A stretch of DNA of 64,000 bases from Gammaproteobacteria bacterium (GTDB taxonomy: Bacteria > Pseudomonadota > Gammaproteobacteria > SZUA-152). The stretch is taken from NCBI GenBank assembly GCA_011321815.1, contig DROS01000078.1:34965-98964 (forward strand). The letters are read 5' to 3'. Both the position numbers and the translations under genes were made by a program. This document shows, in pieces, positions 10,515 to 21,294 of this stretch. The first letter of the stretch is position 1. Every line of letters begins with the position of its first letter. The notes below the pieces were generated by a model. That model searched no databases and was not told where the DNA came from. It saw only the letters and a program-made list of their open reading frames with translations.

Positions 10515-11600
10515 ATGATTGAAGCCATTGAATCAGCGCTGAGTTTTTTACCCGCCGGTCTTGTGACGTTGATTATCATCGTCGGAAAAATTCTGGTACT
10601 GGTGCTGCCACTGATGGGAGCCGTTGCCTATTTGACACTGGCTGAACGCAAAGTCATTGGTTATATGCAGGTTCGTATCGGGCCAAACCGGGTGGGCCCC
10701 AGAGGTTTGTTACAGCCGATTGCCGATGCTGTGAAACTGATGTTCAAGGAAACGATTTTTCCGGCAAAAGCAAACCGGTTTCTGTTTATTTCGGCGCCGA
10801 TTCTTACACTGGCGCCGGCGCTTGCCGCATGGGCTGTTGTGCCGTTTGATGACGAGCTGGTGATTTCCGATATTGACGCCAGTCTGCTGTATATTCTGGC
10901 AATGACATCGTTGGGTGTTTATGGTGTGATCATTGCTGGTTGGGCATCTAACTCAAAATACGCATTTCTGGGTGCATTGCGTTCGGCAGCGCAGATTGTT
11001 TCATATGAAATTGCCATGGGCTTTGCCCTGGTAGGTGTATTGGTTGCGGCAGGCAGTCTTAACCTGGGCGCAATTGTTGAAGCGCAGCGAGGGGGGCTGG
11101 GTATCATTAACTGGTATATGATTCCGTTGTTACCTTTGTTCGTGGTTTATTTTATTGCAGGTGTTGCGGAAACCAACCGGGCCCCGTTTGACGTGGCTGA
11201 AGGCGAATCAGAAATTGTCGCTGGTTTTCATGTTGAATATTCAAGCATGACCTTTTCCATATTCTTCCTGGCAGAATATGCAAATATGATTTTGATTGCG
11301 TTATTGACCGCAATCATGTTTCTTGGCGGTTGGTTGTCACCTCTGAACGGTGTGCTGCCTGCAAGCCTGCTGGAAGGTGAAGGTTTTCTGGCGCTGATTC
11401 TGGGTGATGGCATACATTGGTTGTTGGCAAAAACAGCATTTTTCCTGTTTTTGTTTTTATGGTTTCGCGCAACATTTCCCCGTTACCGTTATGATCAAAT
11501 CATGCGTTTGGGATGGAAGATATTTATTCCTATCACCATTGTCTGGTTGCTGGTTGCTGCCGCGATGGTCGTTGGGAAAGTTGGCCCCTGGTTTAATTAA
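10515..11600 (+). CDS. nuoH: NADH-quinone oxidoreductase subunit H
   Basis: Membrane subunit that caps the quinone tunnel and couples redox to proton pumping. The 361-residue, eight-helix protein has [19 protein letters not shown] near residue 44, KLMFKE, and the acidic loop [21 protein letters not shown] that is diagnostic of NuoH/ND1. Spaced 60 bases from nuoG. Confidence 0.97.
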   Translation: MIEAIESALSFLPAGLVTLIIIVGKILVLVLPLMGAVAYLTLAERKVIGYMQVRIGPNRVGPRGLLQPIADAVKLMFKETIFPAKANRFLFISAPILTLAPALAAWAVVPFDDELVISDIDASLLYILAMTSLGVYGVIIAGWASNSKYAFLGALRSAAQIVSYEIAMGFALVGVLVAAGSLNLGAIVEAQRGGLGIINWYMIPLLPLFVVYFIAGVAETNRAPFDVAEGESEIVAGFHVEYSSMTFSIFFLAEYANMILIALLTAIMFLGGWLSPLNGVLPASLLEGEGFLALILGDGIHWLLAKTAFFLFLFLWFRATFPRYRYDQIMRLGWKIFIPITIVWLLVAAAMVVGKVGPWFN

Positions 11601-11665
11601 ACAGTTTAATTGGCCGGTTGAATGAGTCGAACAAATTTTACGTTTGCTGATTGGATAAACAGTTA

Positions 11666-12154
11666 ATGACTGCGATAACAAACTATTTTAAAAGCCTTAT
11701 CCTCGCCGAACTGTTTCGCGGGCTGCTGCTGACGGGCAAGTATTTTTTCCGTAAGAAAATTACGGTGCAGTATCCGGAAGAAAAAACACCCATGTCCCAC
11801 CGTTTTCGCGGACTGCATGCGCAACGGCGTTATCCCAATGGCGAAGAACGCTGCATTGCCTGCAAGCTGTGTGAGGCCGTGTGTCCGGCGTTGGCGATTA
11901 CCATTGACCTGGAAGAGCGGGATGATGGTACACGCCGAACCACACGTTATGATATTGATCTGACGAAATGTATTTTTTGCGGTTTTTGCGAAGAATCATG
12001 TCCGGTGGATGCCATCGTTGAAACACGCCACTTCGAATATTATGGTGAGGAAAGAAGTGATCTGTATATGACCAAGGAAAAATTGCTCGCGGTTGGCGAC
12101 AAAATGGAAAAACAAATAGCGGCGGACCGGGCGGCAGATGCCCCGTTTCGTTAA
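11666..12154 (+). CDS. nuoI: NADH-quinone oxidoreductase subunit I
   Basis: Ferredoxin-like subunit carrying clusters N6a and N6b, linking NuoG to NuoB. The 162-residue protein has two CxxCxxCxxxCP sets: C63/C66/C69/C73 and C102/C105/C108/C112. A short amphipathic N-terminal helix anchors it to the membrane arm. The ATG at 11666 gives the usual length; an in-frame TTG lies 15 bases upstream, and neither has a strong ribosome-binding site. Confidence 0.96.
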   Translation: MTAITNYFKSLILAELFRGLLLTGKYFFRKKITVQYPEEKTPMSHRFRGLHAQRRYPNGEERCIACKLCEAVCPALAITIDLEERDDGTRRTTRYDIDLTKCIFCGFCEESCPVDAIVETRHFEYYGEERSDLYMTKEKLLAVGDKMEKQIAADRAADAPFR

Positions 12155-12188
12155 CGAACTTATAACGAATTAAAAGCAAGAAAATAAT

Positions 12189-12800
12189 ATGGGCGTAGAG
12201 TCGATCACTTTTTATATCCTGTCTTCCATACTGGTGGGTTCTGCTGTACTGGTTGTGTCGTTACGCAACCCGGTATTTTGTGCACTGGCCTTGGTATTGG
12301 CCTTTTTTACCAGTGCTGGTATCTGGATATTATTGGAAGCAGAATTCCTTGCGCTGACCCTGATTCTCGTTTATGTCGGCGCTGTTATGGTGTTGTTCCT
12401 GTTTGTGGTGATGATGCTGGATATTAATCTTGCGGTGCTACGCGAAGGCTTTACACGTTATCTGCCTTTTGGGCTGGGGGTTGCTATTGTGCTGGTTGCG
12501 CAATTGGCGCTGATCGTCGGGGGACCGGAGCAGTTTGGTTTGGAAGCCATGCCAAAACCGGAGCCACATGCGGCGGATTATAGCAATACAAAGGAAATCG
12601 GCAGGGTTTTATATACGGTTTATCTTTACCCGTTTGAACTTGCGGCTGTTATTTTGGTGGTCGCCATTATTGCGGCAATAACCCTGACGCTACGTCGCCG
12701 TCGTAAAAAACAAGTTATGTCGGTGGATGATCAGGTCAAAGTGCGCCGGAATGATCGCGTACGGCTGGTAAAAATGGCTTCCGGCAACAAAGACAAATAA
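12189..12800 (+). CDS. nuoJ: NADH-quinone oxidoreductase subunit J
   Basis: Membrane subunit of complex I (ND6 equivalent) with five predicted helices in 203 residues. The third helix carries the conserved LTLILVYVGAVMVLFLFVVM stretch with the pi-bulge glycine region. The C-terminal 30 residues are strongly basic (RRRRKKQ and later KVRRNDR), probably cytoplasmic. Confidence 0.95.
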   Translation: MGVESITFYILSSILVGSAVLVVSLRNPVFCALALVLAFFTSAGIWILLEAEFLALTLILVYVGAVMVLFLFVVMMLDINLAVLREGFTRYLPFGLGVAIVLVAQLALIVGGPEQFGLEAMPKPEPHAADYSNTKEIGRVLYTVYLYPFELAAVILVVAIIAAITLTLRRRRKKQVMSVDDQVKVRRNDRVRLVKMASGNKDK

Positions 12801-12836
12801 ACCGATTCAGTTCAACGAACAGTCTCCGGGGGGAGC

Positions 12837-13142
12837 ATGATTTCAATTACACATTTTTTGATTCTGGGTGCGGTTCTGTTTTGCATCAGTATCGCCGGTA
12901 TATTTCTGAATCGAAAAAATGTCATCATTATTTTGATGGCAATAGAGCTTATGCTGTTGGCGGTCAATATTAATTTTGTCGCTTTTTCGCATTATCTAGG
13001 CGATATTGCCGGCCAAGTTTTTGTTTTCTTTATTTTGACGGTGGCGGCGGCGGAGGCAGCCATCGGTTTGGCGATACTGGTTGTTCTGTTCAGAAATCGT
13101 CGCACCATTAACGTTGAAGAACTGGATTCCCTGAAGGGTTAG
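12837..13142 (+). CDS. nuoK: NADH-quinone oxidoreductase subunit K
   Basis: Membrane subunit homologous to ND4L and MrpC, 101 residues with three helices. Conserved glutamates are visible in helix 2 ([10 protein letters not shown]) and helix 3 ([12 protein letters not shown]), where they form part of the proton path. A ggggggagc site precedes the ATG. Confidence 0.96.
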   Translation: MISITHFLILGAVLFCISIAGIFLNRKNVIIILMAIELMLLAVNINFVAFSHYLGDIAGQVFVFFILTVAAAEAAIGLAILVVLFRNRRTINVEELDSLKG

Positions 13143-13159
13143 CGCGGAGTTTATCGAGA

Positions 13160-15112
13160 ATGGAAAACCTGTATTTAACCCTGGCTTTAGCACCATTATT
13201 TGGTGCTGTGGTTGCAGGCTTGTTTGGAAAAAAGATTGGTCGTGCTGGCGCACACTGGGTTACGACCATTGGCGTTGCGGTTGCTTTCGCGCTGTCGGTG
13301 TTTGTGTTCAACGACGTTATTGTTGAAGGTGCAGCGGTATTTAACGGTACAGTGTATACCTGGGCGGTTAGTGATGGCATACAGTTTGAGGTCGGTTTCC
13401 TGATTGATTCCCTGACCGCCGTAATGCTGGTGGTTGTGACTTTTGTCTCGTTAATGGTACACATTTATACCATTGGCTATATGCGCGATGACGATGGTTA
13501 TCAGCGTTTCTTCTGTTATATCTCTCTTTTTACGTTTTCCATGTTGATGCTGGTAATGGCGAACAACTTCATGCAGTTGTTTTTTGGCTGGGAAGCAGTG
13601 GGGCTGGTGTCTTACCTGCTCATTGGTTTCTGGTTCAAGCGTGAGACGGCAATCTATGCAAACCTGAAGGCTTTTTTGGTGAACCGGGTGGGGGATTTCG
13701 GTTTTCTGTTGGGTATCGCAGCCGTTTTGATGTACTTCAACAGCCTTGATTATGCCGATGTGTTTAAAGCGGCGCCGGCAATGGCGGGTTTGACCATCGA
13801 AGTGATTCCCGGCCTCGAATGGTCGTTGTTGACAGTGATTTGTATTTTGCTGTTTATAGGTGCCATGGGTAAGTCTGCCCAGGTACCGCTGCATGTATGG
13901 TTGCCGGATTCCATGGAGGGCCCGACACCTATTTCGGCATTGATTCATGCGGCAACAATGGTGACCGCAGGTATCTTTATGGTGGCGCGTATGTCGCCAT
14001 TGTTTGAGCTGTCTGAAACGGCGTTGAGCTTTGTGCTGGTGATCGGTGCGATAACGGCCTTGTTCATGGGGCTGTTGGGCATTATCCAAAATGATATCAA
14101 ACGGGTTATTGCTTATTCGACATTGTCACAGCTGGGTTACATGACTGTGGCATTGGGTGTGTCGGCTTATGCCGCTGGTGTGTTTCATCTGATGACACAT
14201 GCGGCGTTTAAAGCCCTGCTGTTTCTTGGGGCAGGCTCGGTTATTATTGCCATGCACCATAAGCAGGATATACGGGAAATGGGTGGCCTCAGAAAATACA
14301 TGCCGATTACCTATATCTGCATGTTGATCGGTTCGTTGGCCTTGATTGGTTTCCCGGGCCTGGCCGGCTTTTTCTCCAAAGATGCGATTATTGAAGCCGT
14401 GCGCGCCTCTGATATTCCTGGTGCGGGCTTTGCTTACTTCGCGGTTGTCGTGGGTGTTTTTATTACCGCGTTTTACAGTTTCCGTATGTTTTTTTTGGTG
14501 TTCCATGGAGAGGAGCGCATGGATCAACATACAAAAGAGCATTTGCACGAGACACCCAAAGTAATTACTGTGCCGTTAATGTTGCTGGCTGTTCCTTCGG
14601 TTCTGGCCGGTGCGCTTTATATTGAGCCCATGTTGTTTGGCGACTTGTTTGCAAATGCCATTCATGTAAAACCGGAACACGATGTTCTGGCCAAAGTGGG
14701 TGAAACATATACCGGGATTGGTGGTTTCATGTTACATGGCATGATGGGTTTGCCATTCTGGCTGGCACTGGCCGGTGTGGGGACCGCTGCCTTCTTCTAT
14801 TTAAAGCGCCCGGATATTCCCGCGATGATCAAAGAGAAATTTTCGCTGATTTACCTCATCCTCGATAAAAAATACGGCTGTGATGATTTTAATGACACCT
14901 TTTTTGCCGGAGGGTCGCGTGGCCTGGGCCGACTGTTGTGGAATATCGGTGATATCAAGCTGATTGATGGATTGATGGTGAATGGTACGGCGAAGGGTGT
15001 TGGTTGGCTGTCCAGCAAGTTTCGGTTCTCGCAGACGGGGTATTTATACCACTATGCTTTTGTGATGATTATCGGGCTGGTTGTTATGGTGAGCTGGATT
15101 TCGCTTGCCTGA
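13160..15112 (+). CDS. nuoL: NADH-quinone oxidoreductase subunit L
   Basis: Distal antiporter-like proton-pumping subunit of complex I, 650 residues. The Mrp-antiporter core shows GWEAVGLVSYLLIGFW, the KSAQVPLHVWLPDSMEGPTPISALIHAATMV signature (split here across helices 7 and 8), and the broken-helix lysine regions. The long C-terminal part should contain the lateral helix that runs along the membrane arm. Spaced 17 bases from nuoK. Confidence 0.97.
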   Translation: MENLYLTLALAPLFGAVVAGLFGKKIGRAGAHWVTTIGVAVAFALSVFVFNDVIVEGAAVFNGTVYTWAVSDGIQFEVGFLIDSLTAVMLVVVTFVSLMVHIYTIGYMRDDDGYQRFFCYISLFTFSMLMLVMANNFMQLFFGWEAVGLVSYLLIGFWFKRETAIYANLKAFLVNRVGDFGFLLGIAAVLMYFNSLDYADVFKAAPAMAGLTIEVIPGLEWSLLTVICILLFIGAMGKSAQVPLHVWLPDSMEGPTPISALIHAATMVTAGIFMVARMSPLFELSETALSFVLVIGAITALFMGLLGIIQNDIKRVIAYSTLSQLGYMTVALGVSAYAAGVFHLMTHAAFKALLFLGAGSVIIAMHHKQDIREMGGLRKYMPITYICMLIGSLALIGFPGLAGFFSKDAIIEAVRASDIPGAGFAYFAVVVGVFITAFYSFRMFFLVFHGEERMDQHTKEHLHETPKVITVPLMLLAVPSVLAGALYIEPMLFGDLFANAIHVKPEHDVLAKVGETYTGIGGFMLHGMMGLPFWLALAGVGTAAFFYLKRPDIPAMIKEKFSLIYLILDKKYGCDDFNDTFFAGGSRGLGRLLWNIGDIKLIDGLMVNGTAKGVGWLSSKFRFSQTGYLYHYAFVMIIGLVVMVSWISLA

Positions 15113-15192
15113 GCGTTGTGAGCGATAACAGTTAGTGATAAGCACACAATAATTTAATAAAAAACACGTAAGTAGAATAAAGGTTATTTTGC

Positions 15193-16713
15193 ATGTTGGC
15201 TGATCTGCCTCTTTTGAGTTTAGTGATTTGGGCACCCATTTTAGGGGGTGTGTTAGTGCTGTTTGCCAACAAGGAAGAGCAGGCGCCACTGGCAAAAATT
15301 ATTGCGCTTGTTGCCTCAGTCATTACTTTTTTGTTAACTATTCCACTGTATACCGGGTTTGATCTTGGTACGTATGAAATGCAGTTTGTTGAAAATACGC
15401 CGTGGATTTCCGCCTTTAATATCAATTATCATCTTGGTGTTGACGGCATTTCGATGCCGCTGATCCTGTTGACTGCTTTTACAACTATTTTGGTCGTTAT
15501 TGCGGCTTGGGAAAACGTCAAGAAAAACGTTGCGCATTACATGGCAGCGTTTCTGATCATGAATGGTTTGATGATCGGCGTCTTTGCCGCGCTGGACTCG
15601 ATCCTGTTTTATGTGTTTTGGGAGGCGATGCTGATACCGATGTTTCTGATTATCGGTATCTGGGGTGGTGAGCGGCGTGTTTATGCGACCATCAAGTTCT
15701 TTTTATACACCTTCCTCGGTTCGGTGTTTATGCTGGTTGCGCTGATCTATATGTATGCGCAGTCGGGCAGCTTTGGCATTCTGGATTTCCAGGGCATGAA
15801 GCTGGGGATGACGGAACAAATACTTATCTTTCTTGCTTTTCTGCTGGCCTTTGCGGTCAAAGTACCGATGTGGCCAGTACACACATGGTTGCCGGATGCG
15901 CACGTTGAAGCGCCCACCGGGGGGTCGGTGATTCTGGCGGCGATCATGCTGAAAATGGGCACTTATGGTTTTGTCCGCTTCAGTATGCCGATTACACCGG
16001 ATGCGGCGCAGAACCTGGACTGGCTGATGATCACTTTGTCGCTCATCGCTATTGTGTATATTGCTTTTGTGGCCTTGGTACAGAAGGACATGAAAAAGCT
16101 GATTGCCTATTCATCAATTTCCCACATGGGTTTTGTCACCCTTGGCTTTTTTGTTGTTTATACCATCATGGAAAATACCGGTAGTGTGCAGGGTGCCGCA
16201 ATGGGTATAGAAGGCGCTCTGGTACAAATGATTTCACACGGCTTTATTTCCGGTGCCATGTTCCTTTGTATCGGTGTGATGTATGACCGTATGCACAGCC
16301 GTTTAATCAGCGATTATGGTGGCATGGCGAATACCATGCCGGTTTTTGCCGGGTTTATGGTGTTTTTCGCCATGGCCAATGCCGGGCTGCCGGGGACTTC
16401 AGGTTTTGTGGGTGAGTTTCTGGTGATCCTGAGTGCTTTCAAGGCAAATTTCTGGATCGCTTTTCTTGCAGCGACCACGCTGATATTCGGTGCTGCCTAT
16501 ACGCTGTGGATGATCAAGCGTGTTGTTTTTGGCGAGGTTACCAGCGACAAAGTTGCCGCGCTCAAGGATTTAAGTAACCGGGAGTTTTTTATTCTCGGTA
16601 CGCTCGCGGTGGCCGTCCTGTTGTTAGGTCTATGGCCCGCACCTTTACTTGATGTCATGCACAGCACTGTTGACCATCTTGTACAGCAAATTACACAGTC
16701 GAAGTTACCATAA
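15193..16713 (+). CDS. nuoM: NADH-quinone oxidoreductase subunit M
   Basis: Middle antiporter-like proton channel of complex I, 506 residues and about 14 helices. Key motifs are [17 protein letters not shown] with the essential glutamate, [19 protein letters not shown] with the pump lysine and histidine, and [11 protein letters not shown] near the C-terminal side. It follows nuoL after an 80-base AT-rich gap. Confidence 0.97.
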   Translation: MLADLPLLSLVIWAPILGGVLVLFANKEEQAPLAKIIALVASVITFLLTIPLYTGFDLGTYEMQFVENTPWISAFNINYHLGVDGISMPLILLTAFTTILVVIAAWENVKKNVAHYMAAFLIMNGLMIGVFAALDSILFYVFWEAMLIPMFLIIGIWGGERRVYATIKFFLYTFLGSVFMLVALIYMYAQSGSFGILDFQGMKLGMTEQILIFLAFLLAFAVKVPMWPVHTWLPDAHVEAPTGGSVILAAIMLKMGTYGFVRFSMPITPDAAQNLDWLMITLSLIAIVYIAFVALVQKDMKKLIAYSSISHMGFVTLGFFVVYTIMENTGSVQGAAMGIEGALVQMISHGFISGAMFLCIGVMYDRMHSRLISDYGGMANTMPVFAGFMVFFAMANAGLPGTSGFVGEFLVILSAFKANFWIAFLAATTLIFGAAYTLWMIKRVVFGEVTSDKVAALKDLSNREFFILGTLAVAVLLLGLWPAPLLDVMHSTVDHLVQQITQSKLP

Positions 16714-16727
16714 GTTATAAAACAACT

Positions 16728-18173
16728 ATGCCAAATAATTTTCAAATGCCTGATTTAATGCCCGCTTTGCCGGAGATTTTCCTGCTGACGATGGCGTGTA
16801 TTATTTTGCTTGCAGACCTGTTTATCAGTGATAAAAATCGTGTGTTTACCTATTTGCTGTCACTGGCCACACTTGCCGTTACCGCCGCACTTACCGTGAC
16901 CCTGCATACGCCCGAGCCCGTCTATACGTTTGATGGTTTATTTGTCAGTGACAGCATGGGCGATGTATTAAAAGTCTTTGTATATCTAGTTACTGCGGTT
17001 GCCTTTATTTATTCCCGCGATTATCTGCTGACCCGGAAAATCTTTCAGGGTGAATATTTTGTCCTGGGGCTGTTTGCGGTGTTGGGCATGATGGTGCTGA
17101 TATCTGCGCATAACATGCTGACGATTTATCTGGGACTCGAATTGTTGTCTTTGGCGTTGTATGCCATGGTGGCATTTCAGCGGGATTCTTCTGATGCGAC
17201 AGAAGCAGCCATGAAGTATTTTGTTTTGGGCGCCCTGGCGTCCGGCATGTTGTTATACGGCATGTCACTGATCTATGGCATTACCGGTACACTGGATATT
17301 AGCGCTGTGCATACTGCGGTAGCGGGCCTGGAAAATTCCAAACAGCTGGTGCTGGGTCTTGGTCTGGTGCTGGTGATTGTTGGTATGGCTTTCAAGCTTG
17401 GTGCGGTGCCATTCCATATGTGGGTGCCCGATGTTTATCACGGCGCACCTACCGCAGTGACTCTGTTCATCAGTACTGCGCCCAAACTTGCGGCGTTTGC
17501 CATGGTAATGCGTCTGCTGGTTGAAGGGCTGGGTGACCTGCATGATCAGTGGCAGGATATTCTGATTATCATGGCTGTGCTGTCAATGGCCGTGGGTAAT
17601 GTGATTGCCATCGCCCAGGCGAATATCAAACGCATGCTGGCTTATTCGACTATTTCACACGTTGGCTTTTTGCTGTTAGGCATATTGGCGGGTACCCAGG
17701 CTGGTTATTCCGCCTCAATGTTCTACGCTATTGTGTATGCACTGATGGGTATGGGTGGGTTTGGCATGATCATTCTGTTAAGCCGTGCCGGATTCGAGGC
17801 TGACCAGCTGAGTGATTTCAAAGGCCTCAACGAGCGCAGCCCGTGGTTTGCCTTTATCATGATGATTCTGATGTTTTCCATGGCAGGCGTGCCACCCACA
17901 CTGGGCTTTTATGCAAAATTCTCGGTGTTACAGGCTGTGGTGGGCTCCGGTCTCACTTGGTTAGCCGTAGTGGCTGTGGTGTTTTCAATCATCGGCGCTT
18001 TTTATTACCTGCGCATTATCAAGCTCATGTACTTTGACAAAGCAGAAGACATGCAGCCTCTTGAAACCACTACGGATATGAAGGTGGTGTTGTCGGCTAA
18101 CGGTCTGGGTATTTTATTGCTTGGTCTGGCCCCGGGGGGGTTGCTTGCGCTGTGCACAGCAGCTATTGGGTAA
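16728..18173 (+). CDS. nuoN: NADH-quinone oxidoreductase subunit N
   Basis: Third antiporter-like subunit, 481 residues and about 14 helices. Motifs include [19 protein letters not shown] with the helix-5 glutamate, [20 protein letters not shown], and [15 protein letters not shown]. It ends the operon; no T-rich terminator hairpin was found behind it, and the next feature is the dispersed repeat at 18245. Confidence 0.97.
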   Translation: MPNNFQMPDLMPALPEIFLLTMACIILLADLFISDKNRVFTYLLSLATLAVTAALTVTLHTPEPVYTFDGLFVSDSMGDVLKVFVYLVTAVAFIYSRDYLLTRKIFQGEYFVLGLFAVLGMMVLISAHNMLTIYLGLELLSLALYAMVAFQRDSSDATEAAMKYFVLGALASGMLLYGMSLIYGITGTLDISAVHTAVAGLENSKQLVLGLGLVLVIVGMAFKLGAVPFHMWVPDVYHGAPTAVTLFISTAPKLAAFAMVMRLLVEGLGDLHDQWQDILIIMAVLSMAVGNVIAIAQANIKRMLAYSTISHVGFLLLGILAGTQAGYSASMFYAIVYALMGMGGFGMIILLSRAGFEADQLSDFKGLNERSPWFAFIMMILMFSMAGVPPTLGFYAKFSVLQAVVGSGLTWLAVVAVVFSIIGAFYYLRIIKLMYFDKAEDMQPLETTTDMKVVLSANGLGILLLGLAPGGLLALCTAAIG

Positions 18174-18244
18174 GGAATACCAGGGCTTTGGTGAAGCCTT
18201 TCGAATCTGCGTTTGTCGTCTGTGCATGCCCCTAAACTATGTGC

Positions 18245-18407
18245 ATATACCCGTAGCGGTTAAGATTCAGGTCTGACTGCACGCCCTGTTTCCGCCATGG
18301 CCACGTTATTGTCCTTGCCATAGAATAACAATGACGCGTTATTTCGCCTCGCCATGAAGAAAATATAACGCACACTTAAACCTGAATCCCAAACGCCATG
18401 GGTATAG
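18245..18407. repeat. Dispersed non-coding repeat with terminal inverted repeats, copy A
   Basis: About 163 bp bounded by imperfect 28-bp inverted ends: the left end reads ATATACCC...GATTCAGGT and the right end, reverse-complemented, reads CTATACCC...GATTCAGGT (22 of 28 bases match). The interior includes gcacgccctgttt and ccttgccata. A second copy lies at 62030-62188 in the same orientation and one isolated end at 33351-33372. It has no reading frame, so it resembles a MITE. It sits between nuoN and the MerR gene. Confidence 0.75.
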
Positions 18408-18460
18408 AATGCTGTTTCTACTGATACGCAGGCGTATTGATACACGATAAACACCCTATA

Positions 18461-18877
18461 ATGACAACACCAACACTGACCATTGGCAAGCTGGCGGCGG
18501 CGGCGGGCGTAAATGTCGAGACCATTCGTTATTATCAGCGCCTGAAACTCATTATCGAACCGGCTAAACCAGACCAGGGCTACCGGCATTATCCCGCAGA
18601 GTATGTTTTACGTGTGCGTTTTATCAAACGCGCCCAGCAACTGGGTTTCACGCTGAAAGAAATTCAGGAACTGCTCGAACTGGGTGATGGGCATTGCCAA
18701 CAAGTACAGCAATTGGCGCAGGTTAAGCTGAAGAAGATCAGGGAACGCATTACTGATTTGACTGCCATGTACGATGCGCTGGACAGTCTGCTGACACAAT
18801 GTCAGACAAGCGAAGCAGATGACGCCCGTTGTGCATTGATTGAGACCATCACTGCAAACAGCGATCAATGCACCTGA
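18461..18877 (+). CDS. MerR-family regulator with mercury-type cysteine triad
   Basis: A 138-residue DNA-binding regulator. Residues 5-73 are a MerR winged-helix domain (TIGKLAAAAGVNVETIRYYQR), followed by a dimerisation helix. C79, C114 and C124 fall where MerR of mercury operons has its three Hg ligands (C82, C117, C126), in the contexts GHC, TQC and ARCALI, with spacing 35 and 10 against 35 and 9. No merT, merP or merA lies nearby, so it is an orphan here; lead- or zinc-type relatives are alternatives. The ATG at 18461 starts the domain. Its 3' end overlaps that of cti on the other strand by 13 bases. Confidence 0.85.
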   Translation: MTTPTLTIGKLAAAAGVNVETIRYYQRLKLIIEPAKPDQGYRHYPAEYVLRVRFIKRAQQLGFTLKEIQELLELGDGHCQQVQQLAQVKLKKIRERITDLTAMYDALDSLLTQCQTSEADDARCALIETITANSDQCT

Positions 18878-21294
18878 TAACGATTCAAATCAAACAGCCC
18901 TGACCGCACGGGTTTGTTGTACCGGAATTTATCCTGAAACCAGTCGGTCTGCGTCCAGAACACGGGATCGGTACGACGCACACCATAACGCGCCACAAAT
19001 TGTGCATAATCTTCATGGCTGCGAATATTGGCGCAGCGTTGGCTGAACTCATCAATCTCTGACAGTGCCACGGAGAGAAAGAAATTGGGGTAGGAGCCTT
19101 CCAGCCAGTTCACGACGGTCATTGTATCCTGTTCGATGTCTGCACGGTCCCGCTCATGTTCGTCGGCCAGAAAAGAGGTGACATTTTTATACGCCTTGTT
19201 ACGAATCAGGGTGTAGGCGAGACCCTGTTCCGGCGTATCGGCTCTGACCTGCACAAAGGTCACATCGGGAAAGGCGTGCAGGTTTTCACCCTGCAAGCGG
19301 GCAATGGCATTCATGGCTTTATCCACCCGGGCTTCAATAGTGGCAGGCAGTGAATTCTTGCAATTGTCAGCCCGGGCGCAACGATTCAGGTCCGGTGCCC
19401 GTTGTGTCGCTCCCGCGAGACGGATTTTCAGATACCGGTACAGTTCTTTCTGCGGGTCATCTGTACGGTAGCCATTGACCGCTTCTGTATTCAGCCACTC
19501 CTGTGGTGCGGCAAACAGTTTTTCGACACTTTCGCGTTGGCCGACATACCAGGCATCGCGTATGGCCTTGCGCTGGCTCACGGGAAGAAAGGCCAGAAAA
19601 TAATCCTCACCTTCCATACGCAGAAAATCCATGTAGATTCGTGTGCTCATGCGATGACCCAGGTTGCCGTACACATTGAAACCGGCGACCAGTAAATAAT
19701 GAATGCGCTCAAACAGGGGGTAGTCGATAATCCAGGCGGTTTCGGGGTTTTCACCCACCAGTCCGTAGGCGACCGAACCACTGTCAAAATGCCGGAAAAC
19801 GGTTAATGCGGCATTGGGATTTTTGTCATCACCATCCCAGATGTAGTTCAGGGCGTGGTCGATATTGTGTGTGCCGATGGTTTTGAACCAGGCCTGTTTG
19901 CGTGCCATGTAGCGTCGTTGTCCCTGCCAATAGTCGGTCCAGATGCGCAGCAGGTCCAGATTGCTGCCACCATCGGCGGGGAGTTGCAAGTCATTGCTCA
20001 TTGCACCGATGAAGGCGGGATTATTCGTAATCACTGGTTGTTCGGGATCGAAAAACATCACCCAAAACTGATCCTCGATAACATTCAAGGCAATCTGCCC
20101 ACGGCAGACGGGTCCCTTGATAAAGCCTTCGATAAAAAACCTCGCCTCGTCCAGCAAAAAACGATACCGCGATGTTGTGGGCAGGGCGGCAAACACCTTG
20201 AAGGGATTGGAGGCCAGCTCAGACTGATAAGAAGGCAGCGTATCCACAGTGTAAACCGGTTTCAGAAAAAGCTCCCGGTACCGCTCCATGCGGCTTGCGG
20301 AAAATTCGTAGACGATATGGTTTTTTGCCACGATGCTGGGATGGTAACGCAGTAAACGGTAATAAAAGGGTGCACTACCGGGGTCATCAAACGGAAGCAC
20401 TGTGGGAATTTCATCAATGGGCTGTCCGGGGGGCGTGCGGGAGCGCACCAGTCGGTAGAATTCCCGTTGGGGCGAATCGGCAAAATGAATATGGGCATGA
20501 AACAGATGCTCGTAGAGGTAACGGCTGACCAACCGTTGTTTGTTGGTGCTCCCGTTCAGAAATAACTCCCAATGTTTGATTTGTGGCTGCACGGTGGCGG
20601 AGGGGGCGGGCGGCGGCGGTGTGGGCGCTCCCTGGGCCAGCCAGGAGACCAGGGTCTGGTATTCCGTATCCCGCAGGTTGGGCATGGCATAGGGCATGCC
20701 CCACAGAGGGCGCTTGCGTGCAAATTCATCCATGGAGTCCAGCGTCGGGCAGGTTTGCTGGCGGTTCAGTCCCAGAGTAAAACTATCAGAAAATGTATCC
20801 GTATCAGGCTGCGGGTGTTGCTGTTTTAACCGCAACAAGTGATAAAGCACCGAATTTCTCAGGTTGGCTTCCGGATCATTTTGAGGGCTTTCGTTGATCA
20901 CTGGGTGAAAATCGCGGGAACGCCACTGGGCAGTGGTTTTGGCATCAATGAACAAACGGGTTGGCTGCATGGGCGTTACCCGTGAGGGGTCATAAATACT
21001 TTCGGTACTTGCACCGCGCTGCAAGCCTTCAGGGGAAGAAAGTTTCAATTGACAGGGCGCATCGTAACAGCCGTGACACACTATGCAGCGCCGCTCCAGT
21101 ACCGGTTGCACCTGATCCTTCCAGGTTACGGGTGCACTGCGTGCAGCAGTTGCCAGATCGGACTCGATAGACGCGGGTATGTCTTTCATCGTAAATGGCG
21201 ATATCAGAACCCCGTTGATCAGAAAACCGATCAACAACACCGCAGAAACCACCAGCACACGTTGGCGAGTGATTATTGTGTAACGCCTGCTCAA
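18865..21294 (-). CDS. cti: Periplasmic cis/trans fatty acid isomerase
   Basis: Converts cis-unsaturated phospholipid acyl chains to trans in place, stiffening the membrane within minutes of solvent, heat or metal stress. The 809-residue product has an N-terminal hydrophobic segment (about residues 12-32) for export and a cytochrome-c-type heme site CIVCH at residues 70-74, both hallmarks of Cti. Long conserved Cti regions follow. The start appears to be TTG at 21294; no in-frame ATG precedes the hydrophobic segment. Cti in Pseudomonas is regulated mainly through substrate access rather than transcription. Confidence 0.93.
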   Translation of the reverse strand: MSRRYTIITRQRVLVVSAVLLIGFLINGVLISPFTMKDIPASIESDLATAARSAPVTWKDQVQPVLERRCIVCHGCYDAPCQLKLSSPEGLQRGASTESIYDPSRVTPMQPTRLFIDAKTTAQWRSRDFHPVINESPQNDPEANLRNSVLYHLLRLKQQHPQPDTDTFSDSFTLGLNRQQTCPTLDSMDEFARKRPLWGMPYAMPNLRDTEYQTLVSWLAQGAPTPPPPAPSATVQPQIKHWELFLNGSTNKQRLVSRYLYEHLFHAHIHFADSPQREFYRLVRSRTPPGQPIDEIPTVLPFDDPGSAPFYYRLLRYHPSIVAKNHIVYEFSASRMERYRELFLKPVYTVDTLPSYQSELASNPFKVFAALPTTSRYRFLLDEARFFIEGFIKGPVCRGQIALNVIEDQFWVMFFDPEQPVITNNPAFIGAMSNDLQLPADGGSNLDLLRIWTDYWQGQRRYMARKQAWFKTIGTHNIDHALNYIWDGDDKNPNAALTVFRHFDSGSVAYGLVGENPETAWIIDYPLFERIHYLLVAGFNVYGNLGHRMSTRIYMDFLRMEGEDYFLAFLPVSQRKAIRDAWYVGQRESVEKLFAAPQEWLNTEAVNGYRTDDPQKELYRYLKIRLAGATQRAPDLNRCARADNCKNSLPATIEARVDKAMNAIARLQGENLHAFPDVTFVQVRADTPEQGLAYTLIRNKAYKNVTSFLADEHERDRADIEQDTMTVVNWLEGSYPNFFLSVALSEIDEFSQRCANIRSHEDYAQFVARYGVRRTDPVFWTQTDWFQDKFRYNKPVRSGLFDLNRYQVH

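Noticed and set aside
13451..14089. 212-codon frame antisense to nuoL
   Set aside because: His/Gln-rich reverse reading of a membrane protein gene.
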